A stretch of DNA of 64,000 bases from Methylophilales bacterium LSUCC0135 (GTDB taxonomy: Bacteria > Pseudomonadota > Gammaproteobacteria > Burkholderiales > Methylophilaceae): contig MCAW01000002.1 of the NCBI GenBank assembly GCA_001704575.1, positions 1 to 64,000 on the forward strand, read 5' to 3'. The stretch's first letter is position 1. The number at the start of each line of letters is the position of its first letter. Below, in pieces: positions 47,849 through 57,353 of the stretch. A program made the position numbers and the translations under genes. The notes under the pieces were generated by a model. It was not told where the DNA came from. It did not search any database and saw nothing but the letters and a program-made list of their open reading frames with translations.

Positions 47849-50800
47849 CCTTGCCCGAGATTTCAATCAAGCGCCATGTGCTGGCATGGATGCTGTCCGG
47901 CCTGCTGGTGTTATTGGGCCTGATCAGCTACCAACGTATCGGCGTCGACCGCTTCCCGTTTATCGAATTCCCGGTCTTGTCCATCACCACCAACCTGGTC
48001 GGCGCCAATCCCGACATCATCGACGCCAGCGTCACCAGCGTGATCGAAACAGCCGTCAACACCACGCCTGGCATCGAACATATCCAGTCGTCCTCGTCGC
48101 CCGGGGTTTCTGTCGTCACCATCACCTTCGCGCTCGACAAGGATATCGACGTCGCCTACAGCGAGGTGCAATCCAAGGTCAGCCAGATCCTGCGCCGCCT
48201 GCCGGACGATGTGGAGCCGCCCATCCTGCGCAAGGTCGAAACCAATGCCTCGCCCATCATGTGGCTGGGCCTGCGTGGCGACCGCACTCAGCAACAGCTC
48301 AACCTCTACGGCCTCAACGTCATCAAGAAGAAACTGGAAACCATCGAGGGCGTCGGCGAAGTCAGGCTCGGCGGCAGGCGCGACCGCCGCATTCGCATCA
48401 ACGTGATTCCCGAGCGCATGGCGGCATACAACATTGTTGCCGGCGATCTGATCAGCGCCTTCGAGAACGAACACGTGCAGTTGCCGGGGGGCTTCCTCGT
48501 CGGCCAGAAAGCCGAGCAACTGGTCAAGCTCGACCTCGAATACCACAACCTGCGCGATCTGTCGGAAATGATCGTCACTTACCGGGACGGTTCGCCGATC
48601 CGGCTGAAGGACATCGCCGAGCTTGAAGACGGCCTCGAAGACCAGCGTCAGCTCGCCCACTACAATGGCGAACCGACCGTTGGCATCGGTATTGTCAAGG
48701 TCGCCAACGCCAACACCGTCGCCATCATCGATACCGTGAAAAAGCGGCTGGATGAGGAAATCCGCCCCAGTCTCCCGCCCGGCATGACACTGGATGTATC
48801 AACCGATGACTCCATTTTCATCAAGGAAATCGTCAGCGCATTGCAGGAGCATCTGATCGAAGGCACGCTGCTGGCGGCGCTGATTGTCTGGATATTCCTG
48901 CGATCACTGCGTTCGACCCTGATCATCGCCACCGCCATTCCCGTCTCGCTGCTCGGTGCGGTGGCTGTCATGTACTTCTCCGGCTTCACCTTCAACACCA
49001 TGACCTTGCTGGCGTTGCTGTTGCTGATCGGCGTCGTTGTCGACGATGCCATTGTTGTGCTTGAGAACATACATCGCCATCTCGAAATGAAAATGGTGAT
49101 CAAACACGACCAGGCGGAAAATGCGCCGCCAGTGGCAGAAGAATCCGCGCCGGCATCGCCACGCCTGCGCGGTACGCCTGATCCGGTATCGCTCGCCGCC
49201 GCCATCAGCGGTAGTCGCGAAGTCGCCTTTGCCGTGGTCGCAGCCACCCTTTCGCTGGTCTGTATTTTTGCGCCGGTGATTTTCATGGACGGCATCGTCG
49301 GTCAGTTCTTCGAGTCTTTCGCCGTGGTCGTCACCTTCGGCGTACTGGTATCGCTTTTCGTCTCGCTGACACTGACCCCCATGCTGTGTTCGCGCTATCT
49401 GAGAATCGAGGCGCAGCACGGCCGCCTTTATCGCTGGCTGGAAAATTTCTTCCAGCACATGGATCACTATTACGCAAAAAGCCTGAGCTGGGCATTGGCA
49501 CATCGATGGAAAGTTGTCCTGACCACCATGCTGATTGTGTTATCCAGCGGTTTTCTGTTCGCGCAGGTGAACAAGGAATTCGTGCCCCAATCGGATGAAG
49601 GGCGTTTCGTCATCTCGTTCAAGACACCGCTGGGCTCCAGCATCGAATACACGGAAACCCGGCTCAAACTGATCGAAGACGTGCTGGCCGGCTATCACCC
49701 GGACGAAATAGCCAGCTACTTCACCACCATCGGCTTCGGCGCACAGGGCCAGGTCAACAAGGGCTATGCCAATATCCGCCTGCAGGAAAGAAAGGACCGC
49801 AGGCTGAGCCAGCAGGAGTTGATGCAACGCATCAAGGAACAGCTCGACCAGATTCCCGGCGTGCGGGCATTTCCGGCACCGGTCGCCATTGTCGGCGGAC
49901 AGCGTCCGGAAAAACTGCAGTTCAATCTTTCCGGACAGAACCTGGAGCAGGTCGGCACATTGGCCAAATCCATGCAGCAGCGGCTATCCGGCATGCCCGG
50001 CATGGGCAAGGTCGACGTCGACATCGAACTCGACCTGCCGCAACTGGTGATGACGCTCGATCGCGTGCGCGCTGCCAGCATGGGTATCACCGCACGTGAT
50101 GTAGCAACCGCCATCAACCTCTACAGCGGCGGCATCGACGTCGCCAGCTTCAACGACGAACCGGGCGACGGCCAGCGCTACAACATCCGCATCAAGGCAA
50201 GGGAAGGCAGCCTGACACAAACGGATGATCTGAAGAAAATCTACCTGCGCAGCATGTCGGGCGAGATGGTAAGACTGGACGCCATCGTCAGCTTCAAGCA
50301 AGCGCTCGGGGCTGCCGTGATTGGCCGCTTCGACCTGCAGTATGCCGCCACCTTGTACGCCAGTCCGACCATTCCGCTCGATCAGGCCGTGGCTAATGTC
50401 AATCGCGTGGCAACGGAAATCCTGCCGCCTGGCTATACCATCCGGCTCGCGGGTGAAGCGGAAGAAATGGAGAAGACGACACGCAACATGATCTTTGTCT
50501 TCGCGCTCGCCCTGGTGCTGCTCTATATGGTGCTGGCAAGCCAGTTCAACTCTTTCCTGCAGCCGCTGATCGTCATGGTGGCGCAACCGCTGGCGATTAT
50601 CGGCGGCGTGGTGGCGCTACTTGTGACCGGCCATTCGCTCAACATCTTCTCCATGATCGGCATGGTGCTGCTGATCGGGCTGGTCGCGAAGAACTCGATC
50701 CTGCTGGTCGATCTGACCAACCAGATGCGGGAGAAGGGCAGCGATATCGACAATGCCCTGCGCGTAGCCTGTCCCATCCGTCTGCGTCCGGTGCTGATGA

Positions 50801-50991
50801 CCTCACTGACGGTGATTCTGGCGTTGCTGCCGGCCGCGCTCGGCCTCGGCGCCGGGGCCGAAACCAACGGCCCGCTGGCGGTTGCGGTGATTGGTGGTAT
50901 GGTGTCGTCTACGCTGCTGACCCTGATCGTCGTTCCCGCCGTCTATTCTCTCGCCATGCACGGCCAGGAGCGCTTGCAACGGGGCCGTTAG
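47845..50991 (+). CDS. RND efflux pump, inner-membrane transporter
   Basis: The 1048-residue HAE1-type protein has twelve membrane helices, two large periplasmic loops, and the proton-relay aspartates in VVVDDAIVVLENI (TM4). The TM4-TM5 region holds an insertion of about 20-25 residues, rich in Pro, Ala and Glu (about residues 420-450), relative to AcrB. Substrate specificity cannot be read from the sequence. Confidence 0.94.
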   Translation: MTLPEISIKRHVLAWMLSGLLVLLGLISYQRIGVDRFPFIEFPVLSITTNLVGANPDIIDASVTSVIETAVNTTPGIEHIQSSSSPGVSVVTITFALDKDIDVAYSEVQSKVSQILRRLPDDVEPPILRKVETNASPIMWLGLRGDRTQQQLNLYGLNVIKKKLETIEGVGEVRLGGRRDRRIRINVIPERMAAYNIVAGDLISAFENEHVQLPGGFLVGQKAEQLVKLDLEYHNLRDLSEMIVTYRDGSPIRLKDIAELEDGLEDQRQLAHYNGEPTVGIGIVKVANANTVAIIDTVKKRLDEEIRPSLPPGMTLDVSTDDSIFIKEIVSALQEHLIEGTLLAALIVWIFLRSLRSTLIIATAIPVSLLGAVAVMYFSGFTFNTMTLLALLLLIGVVVDDAIVVLENIHRHLEMKMVIKHDQAENAPPVAEESAPASPRLRGTPDPVSLAAAISGSREVAFAVVAATLSLVCIFAPVIFMDGIVGQFFESFAVVVTFGVLVSLFVSLTLTPMLCSRYLRIEAQHGRLYRWLENFFQHMDHYYAKSLSWALAHRWKVVLTTMLIVLSSGFLFAQVNKEFVPQSDEGRFVISFKTPLGSSIEYTETRLKLIEDVLAGYHPDEIASYFTTIGFGAQGQVNKGYANIRLQERKDRRLSQQELMQRIKEQLDQIPGVRAFPAPVAIVGGQRPEKLQFNLSGQNLEQVGTLAKSMQQRLSGMPGMGKVDVDIELDLPQLVMTLDRVRAASMGITARDVATAINLYSGGIDVASFNDEPGDGQRYNIRIKAREGSLTQTDDLKKIYLRSMSGEMVRLDAIVSFKQALGAAVIGRFDLQYAATLYASPTIPLDQAVANVNRVATEILPPGYTIRLAGEAEEMEKTTRNMIFVFALALVLLYMVLASQFNSFLQPLIVMVAQPLAIIGGVVALLVTGHSLNIFSMIGMVLLIGLVAKNSILLVDLTNQMREKGSDIDNALRVACPIRLRPVLMTSLTVILALLPAALGLGAGAETNGPLAVAVIGGMVSSTLLTLIVVPAVYSLAMHGQERLQRGR

Positions 50992-51018
50992 CCACCCTCA
51001 AATATCGGGAGCCGCATC

Positions 51019-51606
51019 ATGGACAATCGCGTCAAGCAATTGCTGGATCAGATTTCAGCGCTGGAAGACGAACTGCGCACGGCACTTGCAGAACAGCCCT
51101 CAGCCATGTTCTTCCAGATCAGGGGCAAGCGGGTGGAGTTTGAAAAATCAGTGCGGGAAGCCCACCGCAAGCTGAAAACCGGCTTCTTTCAATGGCTGGT
51201 CAAGAACCGGCCGCAAAACCTGATCACCGGCCCCATCATCTACGCCATGATTGTGCCGCTGGTCATCGCCGACGTTTTCATCAGTTTCTACCAATTCACC
51301 TGTTTTCCGGTCTACGGCATCAAAAAAGTGCGGCGCGGTGATTACATCATCTTCGACCGCCAGCAGCTCAGTTATCTCAACTTCATCGAGAAATTTCACT
51401 GCACCTACTGCGCTTACGGCAGCGGCATGATTGCCTATATCAGCGAAATCGTCGCGCGCACCGAGCAATACTTCTGCCCGATCAAGCATGCGCGCAAGGT
51501 TCTGGGCTCACATGACCGCTATGCGCGTTTTCTCGATTACGGTGATGCGGAAGATTATCAGCAACGGCTTGAAGCGTTCAGGACAGCACTGGCAAAAGAA
51601 AAGTAG
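51019..51606 (+). CDS. Uncharacterised membrane protein with conserved-looking Cys motifs
   Basis: I recognise no named family. The 195-residue protein has an N-terminal coiled-coil-like helix (1-30), one membrane segment (about 68-95), and a C-terminal soluble domain with HCTYC (Cys128, Cys131), a later CPIKH (Cys153, His157) and Cys95 at the membrane end. These could bind a metal or cluster. It starts 27 bp after the RND pump gene in the same direction, and is convergent with the symporter gene. A link to efflux is only suggested by position. Confidence 0.82.
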   Translation: MDNRVKQLLDQISALEDELRTALAEQPSAMFFQIRGKRVEFEKSVREAHRKLKTGFFQWLVKNRPQNLITGPIIYAMIVPLVIADVFISFYQFTCFPVYGIKKVRRGDYIIFDRQQLSYLNFIEKFHCTYCAYGSGMIAYISEIVARTEQYFCPIKHARKVLGSHDRYARFLDYGDAEDYQQRLEAFRTALAKEK

Positions 51607-51625
51607 AGTCCGCGCGAGCCTAGAT

Positions 51626-52864
51626 TCACTGGCGCTGTGGCACCAGTTTTTCCACCACTACGCTGCCGATCATGTCGCCTTCGACGTTGACCGCCGTTCT
51701 GAAAGTATCGAGCGCACGGTCTATGGGTAGCAGAATGGCAATCGCCTCGGCGGGCAAACCCACCGATTGCAGCACCATGACCATGGTCACCATGCCTGCG
51801 CTGGGTATTCCGGGTGCGCCCATAGCGGCAATCATCGCGGTCATAAACACCACCATCTGCTGAATCAGGTTGAGCTCGATACCGACCAGATTGGCGATGA
51901 AAAGCGCAGCAGCAGCTTCATAAAGCGCTGTGCCGTCCATGTTGATGGTGGCACCGAGCGGGGCAACGAAACCGGCCACATCGCTCCTCACCCCAAGATT
52001 CTTTTCCACACAACGCATGGTGACCGGTAGCGTGGCAGCGCTGGAACTGGTAGCGAGCGCCGTGATCATGGCTTCGCGCCCGCCGCGGAAGAAACGCAGC
52101 GGCGTCATGCCGGTAAAAACATAGAGCACCAGCGGCAGCACGACGATACCATGCAGCAGCGTCGTACCCAGCACGACGGCGACGAATTTGCCCAGGCTCT
52201 CGAACAGGGCGAGATCCTGCGTCGCCGTCAACTTGATCAACAGAGCCAGAATGCCGATCGGCGCGATGATCATGATCCAGCCGACCACACGCATGGTGAG
52301 ATCCAGAAACTCCTGCAACAGCGCGTGAATATGCCGGTAGCGCTCGCCGCCCATCACCAGCGCGATACCGAAAAACAAGGCAAAAATCACCACTGCCAGC
52401 ACATTGCCCTGCGCCATGGCAGCAAAAGGGTTGACGAACAGGCGTTGCAGAAACTGCTGGAAGAACTGCGACAGCGTCAGCTGCTCGCTATGAAAACCCT
52501 GCATGGCGTCGGCAAACATGGCAATCTGCATGCCTTCGCCGGGCCGGAAAATATTGCTGAACAGCATGGCGACAAACACTGCGATCATCATGGTCAGCAC
52601 GAAATAAGCCAGCGCCAGCTTCCATACCCGGTGCATGTCGCCTGTGCCCTGCAGGTTGGCGATACCGACAGCGATGGATGTGAACACCAGCGGGATCAGG
52701 ATCATCTTGAGTAAATCGATGAACACGCCGCCGACCAGATTGCTCGCGTACAGCACGGGCTGCACTGCCGCACTTTCGGTGCCCAACGATTGCAGCCAGA
52801 AACCGATCAGCACGCCGAGCACCGCGCCCAGCAAAATCTGCATGTTGAGGCCGGGCAGCCTCAT
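51626..52864 (-). CDS. Dicarboxylate/amino acid:cation symporter
   Basis: The 412-residue protein belongs to the DAACS (GltP/DctA) family. It has about eight membrane helices, a serine-rich TSSSAATLP re-entrant loop, the second hairpin segment with MGAPGIPSAGMV, and NMDGTALYE. Whether glutamate or C4-dicarboxylates are carried cannot be told. Its start overlaps the RsmB-family gene by 4 bp. Confidence 0.92.
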   Translation of the reverse strand: MRLPGLNMQILLGAVLGVLIGFWLQSLGTESAAVQPVLYASNLVGGVFIDLLKMILIPLVFTSIAVGIANLQGTGDMHRVWKLALAYFVLTMMIAVFVAMLFSNIFRPGEGMQIAMFADAMQGFHSEQLTLSQFFQQFLQRLFVNPFAAMAQGNVLAVVIFALFFGIALVMGGERYRHIHALLQEFLDLTMRVVGWIMIIAPIGILALLIKLTATQDLALFESLGKFVAVVLGTTLLHGIVVLPLVLYVFTGMTPLRFFRGGREAMITALATSSSAATLPVTMRCVEKNLGVRSDVAGFVAPLGATINMDGTALYEAAAALFIANLVGIELNLIQQMVVFMTAMIAAMGAPGIPSAGMVTMVMVLQSVGLPAEAIAILLPIDRALDTFRTAVNVEGDMIGSVVVEKLVPQRQ

Positions 52865-54321
52865 GCCGGTTTGCCAGCCTTTCTGGCGCGCGGCTTGGCG
52901 GGTGCCTTCACCGCTTTAACCTTTGTGCCGGCTGCCTTGGCTGCAGCCTTGCGCACAGGCTTGGTATCAGTAGATTTGGTATCAGCGGACTGCTCTGCAG
53001 CAACAGGTTGCGCTGCCTCATCGACAAGTACTGTCGCATCCTCGTCAGGCTGCGAAGGCGCCCGCACTTTTCTTTCGAACACGGCAGCAAAAAAGCCATC
53101 GGTCTGGTGCAGATGCGGGAAAAGCTTGAGATAAACTCCGGTATCCAGCGCAATATGCTGCAACGCAAGAACCTCGTTGGCCGGCACCAGGCTGAAGTCG
53201 GCATGTGCCGCCAGAAAGGCTTCGGCGATACCTTCGTTTTCATCCGCCAGCAGGCTGCAGGTCGCATAAATCAGGCGCCCGCCGGTTTTTACCAATCGCG
53301 CTGCGCGATCGAGAATGGCGGTCTGCTTGGCGGTCAGCTCGACGATATCCTGCTCCGTCTGACGCCATTTCAAATCCGGATTGCGCCGCAGCGTGCCGAG
53401 ACCGCTGCAGGGCGCGTCAACCAGGACGCGGTCGAATTTGCCTTGCAATCTTTTCAGTTTGGGGTCCTGTTCGCTCGCAATCAGTTGACTGTGCAGATTG
53501 GAAAGCCCGGAGCGCTTGAGCCGCTGACCCAGATTAGCGAGGCGTTTTTCGGAAACATCAAAAGCATAGAGGCGCCCGGAATTACGCATCAATGCGCCCA
53601 TCGCCAGTGTCTTTCCGCCCGCACCGGCGCAGAAGTCGGCAATCATCTCGCCGCGACGCGGCGCCACCAGATGCGCCAGCAGCTGACTGCCTTCATCCTG
53701 CACTTCGAACTTGCCGTCGGTAAAGAACGGATGGCGGCTGATGTTCATTTTCTGCGCCATGCGCAAACCGGTCGGTGCATAAGGTGTGGCGGCAACCTCG
53801 GTCGATTCACTCAGGAATTTCTTCATCACGTCATCGCGCGTAGCCTTGATGGTATTGACGCGCAAATCGAGGCTGGCTGGCTGATGCATGCTGCGGGCGA
53901 TGGTCAATGCCTGATCTTCGTCGTACTGCTCGGCGAGTTTCTGCCACAGCCAGTCAGGCAGGTCGGCCTGCTGGGCAGGACTGAGACCGGCGCTTGACCG
54001 GGCCTTGATCTCCTGTGCCCACTCTTTCTGCTGTTTGTTCAGACTGGCATCGAGATCGCGCATACTCAAACCCTGTACCCGCAGAAACAGCGCCAAGAGC
54101 AATTTGCGCGGGTCGTCGCCGCCCGCCAGGTGTGTCAGCAAGGCCTTGCGCCGCAGAACGCCGTAGACTGATTCGGCGACAAAGGCGCGCTCCTTGTTGC
54201 CGAGCTCGCGGTTGTTGCGGAAAAATGCGCCGAGCTTGGCATCCGCCGGCCCCGGCTTGTTCATCACGTCTGCCAGCGCCATCGCGGTCAGGCGCATTAA
54301 GTTGGAATCCATTTTATTCAT
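52861..54321 (-). CDS. RsmB/NOP family rRNA cytosine-C5 methyltransferase
   Basis: The 486-residue protein has an N-terminal helical domain (residues 1-~100), the SAM-binding FCAGAGGKTLA, and both catalytic cysteine motifs, DAPCSGLGTLRRNPDLKW and YATCSLLADENE. About 60 C-terminal residues are an Ala/Lys/Pro tail. The exact target, such as 16S rRNA C967, is not certain. Confidence 0.9.
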   Translation of the reverse strand: MNKMDSNLMRLTAMALADVMNKPGPADAKLGAFFRNNRELGNKERAFVAESVYGVLRRKALLTHLAGGDDPRKLLLALFLRVQGLSMRDLDASLNKQQKEWAQEIKARSSAGLSPAQQADLPDWLWQKLAEQYDEDQALTIARSMHQPASLDLRVNTIKATRDDVMKKFLSESTEVAATPYAPTGLRMAQKMNISRHPFFTDGKFEVQDEGSQLLAHLVAPRRGEMIADFCAGAGGKTLAMGALMRNSGRLYAFDVSEKRLANLGQRLKRSGLSNLHSQLIASEQDPKLKRLQGKFDRVLVDAPCSGLGTLRRNPDLKWRQTEQDIVELTAKQTAILDRAARLVKTGGRLIYATCSLLADENEGIAEAFLAAHADFSLVPANEVLALQHIALDTGVYLKLFPHLHQTDGFFAAVFERKVRAPSQPDEDATVLVDEAAQPVAAEQSADTKSTDTKPVRKAAAKAAGTKVKAVKAPAKPRARKAGKPA

Positions 54322-55433
54322 TGCATGTCATCGGTCTTGATACTGGTGATGATTTGTTCGATCACGCTGCCGTCCTTTTCTGTTTTACGTATTTTTACCG
54401 GCAGATAGCGGTAATCCACGGCTAGCCATAGTTCATTTTTCTCGTCGCCGTCATCATTGGTGTTTTCCAGATGCATGACGCGAAGCTTGCCTATTTTAGT
54501 CGACAATTCCTCCTCGCCGGCAAAACTGTAGGCATAAGCCTTGATGCGTTTGCCATTGGTGATGTTGAGCATCATCTCCTGCAGCGGCGGCACAAACATG
54601 AACTGGTACATAAAACTCATCAGATCCTGTGCATCTGCGGGCAACAGCGTGGTCTTCACACCCTTGCTGGTCGTCAGCGTCAACTTGCGGCTCTGCCAGT
54701 CAAAACTGGCCTGCTGCGCACGGGCAGAGCGGCCGTACTGGTAAATAAAACTCGATGGCTTCAACCCCTCCCGTGTCAGCTTGCCCTCGCTGCGTTGCAA
54801 CAGTTTTCCAGGAATGAAAATCGATGCAATACCCTTGGCTTCGCTGACACTTTCAAGTACGTAACTGTCATCGGCAGCAAGTGCGTAACGCACACTGGTC
54901 TGGCCAATTTTCGTGCCCTCGATGCCACGCAGTATGTCGAACTCAGATTCCACCAGCTGTAGCGGGGGCAGCGGCGGCTCTTCCGGAACAGGCAGCGGAG
55001 TTTCTGATGCAGGTAGCGATTCGCCCTGAGCAGGCGCTGCATCTTGCGTCAGTTCTGCCGTTTCGATACCGGCGGACGACGGCAGCTCCGCTGCTTCGGG
55101 CTGTTCCGTAACGTCAGGGCTGTCCGGCAGCTCTTGCGGCTGGGCGATTTCAGGCTTTTGCTCTGGGTTTTTCTGTGGGTTTTGCTCTGTTTTTTGTTGC
55201 TGCGCTGACCGCGCTGGCGGCGCATCTACAGCTACCGGCGGCGTTAAATATGGCAGCTTTTTCACAGGGTCAGAGAACCTGATTTCGACGACCTGATTTT
55301 CCGGCTCGAGAAAGCTGAATTTGAGATTGAGCTGGCCCAGCAATAGCAAATGCAACAAAACGGAGAACGCCAGCGCCAGCGCACCACGCAGCAGAGTGGA
55401 ATAATCAGCGGATGGCAGCCATTTATTTCGCAT
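54318..55433 (-). CDS. DUF3108 protein with TonB-like N-terminus
   Basis: The 371-residue protein has a membrane helix near residues 15-33 and a Pro/Glu/Gln-rich region (~60-150), together resembling TonB. A C-terminal DUF3108 domain follows (~160-371; GKRIKAYAYSFAGEEEL; ELWLAVDYRYLPVKIRK). It is paralogous to the next gene upstream, which it overlaps by 11 bp. DUF3108 has no function I can state. Confidence 0.85.
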   Translation of the reverse strand: MRNKWLPSADYSTLLRGALALAFSVLLHLLLLGQLNLKFSFLEPENQVVEIRFSDPVKKLPYLTPPVAVDAPPARSAQQQKTEQNPQKNPEQKPEIAQPQELPDSPDVTEQPEAAELPSSAGIETAELTQDAAPAQGESLPASETPLPVPEEPPLPPLQLVESEFDILRGIEGTKIGQTSVRYALAADDSYVLESVSEAKGIASIFIPGKLLQRSEGKLTREGLKPSSFIYQYGRSARAQQASFDWQSRKLTLTTSKGVKTTLLPADAQDLMSFMYQFMFVPPLQEMMLNITNGKRIKAYAYSFAGEEELSTKIGKLRVMHLENTNDDGDEKNELWLAVDYRYLPVKIRKTEKDGSVIEQIITSIKTDDMQ

Positions 55434-56130
55434 GCAGACTGGTCAACACCTGTTCGATGACGGCACCCTTGTCATCCCGCATGACCAGTTTTACCGGCAG
55501 AAAATGCGTGGCTGCGCCGCCCAGCCACAACTCCTTGCTGTCCTCGTCGGCGTCCTCACCCGCATCGCGCAGGTGCAGCGTGTTGTAGCTGCCTGCCGGC
55601 ACGGTCAGCGGCACATCGCGGCCCGCGACACGATACTCGTACATCTTGAGTTTTTTGCCGGTGGTGACCGGCAGTTTGAACGTGTCGCCTGCAGGCTGCA
55701 CGAACATGAACTGATAGATCAGACTGCTGATATCCTGGGTGCCGCTGGGCAAAGCCTCGTTCAGCAGCTTACCCTTGACCTTCATCTGCAGCGTGCTGGC
55801 CGCCCAGTCGAAATCCGTATAAAGCGAGCGCTTCGGATTACCGCCCTGATGCAGCTCGAAATGCAAGGGCTTGAGACCACCCCTGCCAACCTCGCCTTCG
55901 CTGGTGAGTCTGCGCTCGCCGAGCAAGGCATAAACCCCGATACCTTTGGTCACGCTTTCGATACGGTATTTGCCGTTCTGCACGGTATAGGTTTCCGTGA
56001 TATTGGCGAACGGCTGGCCGTTGCGGCTGGCTTCGTAATTCAAGGTGACGGATTTTGGTGCGGCAACTGCCACCGACTGGCTCAAGGCCAGCAAAAGCAC
56101 GGCGATGATTTTTGAAAAAAACTGCTGCAT
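55423..56130 (-). CDS. DUF3108 periplasmic protein
   Basis: The 235-residue precursor has a Sec signal (cleavage near AVAAP) and one DUF3108 domain. Matching stretches with the previous entry, such as SSLIYQFMFV against SFMYQFMFV and LPVKLVMRDDKGAVIEQVLTS against LPVKIRKTEKDGSVIEQIITS, show that they are paralogues. The 91 bases between it and purM hold no recognisable gene. Confidence 0.88.
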   Translation of the reverse strand: MQQFFSKIIAVLLLALSQSVAVAAPKSVTLNYEASRNGQPFANITETYTVQNGKYRIESVTKGIGVYALLGERRLTSEGEVGRGGLKPLHFELHQGGNPKRSLYTDFDWAASTLQMKVKGKLLNEALPSGTQDISSLIYQFMFVQPAGDTFKLPVTTGKKLKMYEYRVAGRDVPLTVPAGSYNTLHLRDAGEDADEDSKELWLGGAATHFLPVKLVMRDDKGAVIEQVLTSLHAK

Positions 56131-56221
56131 GATGGACCCTTCTTGATGACCAGCCTGCCCAACGCGTGAAGATGGCCCCCGGTTGGCAGCCGCCGATCAG
56201 CAGCGACCACAGGGGCATCGC

Positions 56222-57283
56222 CTAGACGACTACGGTTGGCGCTTCACCGGCAGCCTGCGGCCGGATCGAACCGATCACGGCAACCTGCTCGCCTTCCGCC
56301 GCCAGCAGCGCCTGCGCCACCTCTGCGTCTTCAGCGGCAACAATGACGACCATGCCGATGCCGCAATTGAAGGTACGGTACATTTCGTCATCCGTCACGT
56401 TACCCTGCGCCTGCAGCCAGCCGAACAGTGGCGGCATCTGCCAGCTGTCCTTCTTCACCTCTGCGGTCAGGCCTGCGGGCAGCACGCGCGGCACATTCTC
56501 GGTAATACCGCCGCCGGTAATATGCGCCATACCCTTGATCTTGATTGCGGCGAGCAGCTTCAACAGCGGCTTCACATAGATACGGGTAGGCGCCATGACG
56601 ACATCGCGGAACGGCTTGCCGTGAAAATCAGCGCTCATGTCGATGCCGGAGTTGTCGATCAGCTTGCGGATCAGCGAATAGCCGTTGGAATGCGCGCCGC
56701 TGGAAGCCAGCCCGAGCAGCACATCGCCGGCGGCGATGGCAGAACCGTCGATGATGGCATCACGGTCGACTGCGCCGACGGCAAACCCCGCCAGATCGTA
56801 TTCCCCGGCCGGATACATGCCTGGCATCTCGGCGGTCTCACCGCCGACCAGTGCACAGCCGGCCTGCTCACAACCCTGCGCAATGCCCTTGATGACTTTT
56901 GCTGCAGTGCCGACTTCCAGCTTGCCGCAGGCGAAGTAATCGAGAAAAAACAGCGGCTCGGCGCCCTGCACCAGAATATCGTTGACGCTCATAGCCACCA
57001 GATCGATGCCGACGGTATCGTGCTTGTCGAGCTGGAAAGCCAGCTTGAGTTTGGTACCGACGCCATCCGTGCCGGAAACCAGCACCGGATTCCTGAATTT
57101 CTTCGGCACCTCGAACAGCGAACCGAAGCCACCGATCCCGCCCATGACTTCAGGCCGCATGGTGCGCTTTGCAAACGGTTTGATCTGTTCGACCAGCGCA
57201 TCGCCCGCTTCCATATCGACGCCAGCATCGCGATAACTGATCGAAGTTTTTGCTGCATCACCGTTTGAAGAATTAGAATTCAA
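56222..57283 (-). CDS. purM: Phosphoribosylformylglycinamidine cyclo-ligase
   Basis: PurM closes the imidazole ring of AIR in purine synthesis. The 353-residue protein has [20 protein letters not shown] near the start, [15 protein letters not shown] and the GGGITEN motif. The start must be TTG at 57283: a stop lies in frame just upstream, and the next ATG would remove the conserved SYRDAG. purN, which often follows purM, is absent here. Confidence 0.94.
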   Translation of the reverse strand: MNSNSSNGDAAKTSISYRDAGVDMEAGDALVEQIKPFAKRTMRPEVMGGIGGFGSLFEVPKKFRNPVLVSGTDGVGTKLKLAFQLDKHDTVGIDLVAMSVNDILVQGAEPLFFLDYFACGKLEVGTAAKVIKGIAQGCEQAGCALVGGETAEMPGMYPAGEYDLAGFAVGAVDRDAIIDGSAIAAGDVLLGLASSGAHSNGYSLIRKLIDNSGIDMSADFHGKPFRDVVMAPTRIYVKPLLKLLAAIKIKGMAHITGGGITENVPRVLPAGLTAEVKKDSWQMPPLFGWLQAQGNVTDDEMYRTFNCGIGMVVIVAAEDAEVAQALLAAEGEQVAVIGSIRPQAAGEAPTVVV

Positions 57284-57353
57284 CTGCGTTCTCGCTTTCC
57301 ACTAAAAAAACATCAAGATAAATCATCCTTTTGAAGGCATAATTTTACCCGAT

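Noticed and set aside
56131-56221. Possible purN remnant between purM and the DUF3108 gene
   Set aside because: Translation of the 91 bp in all leftward frames gave no segment resembling PurN.
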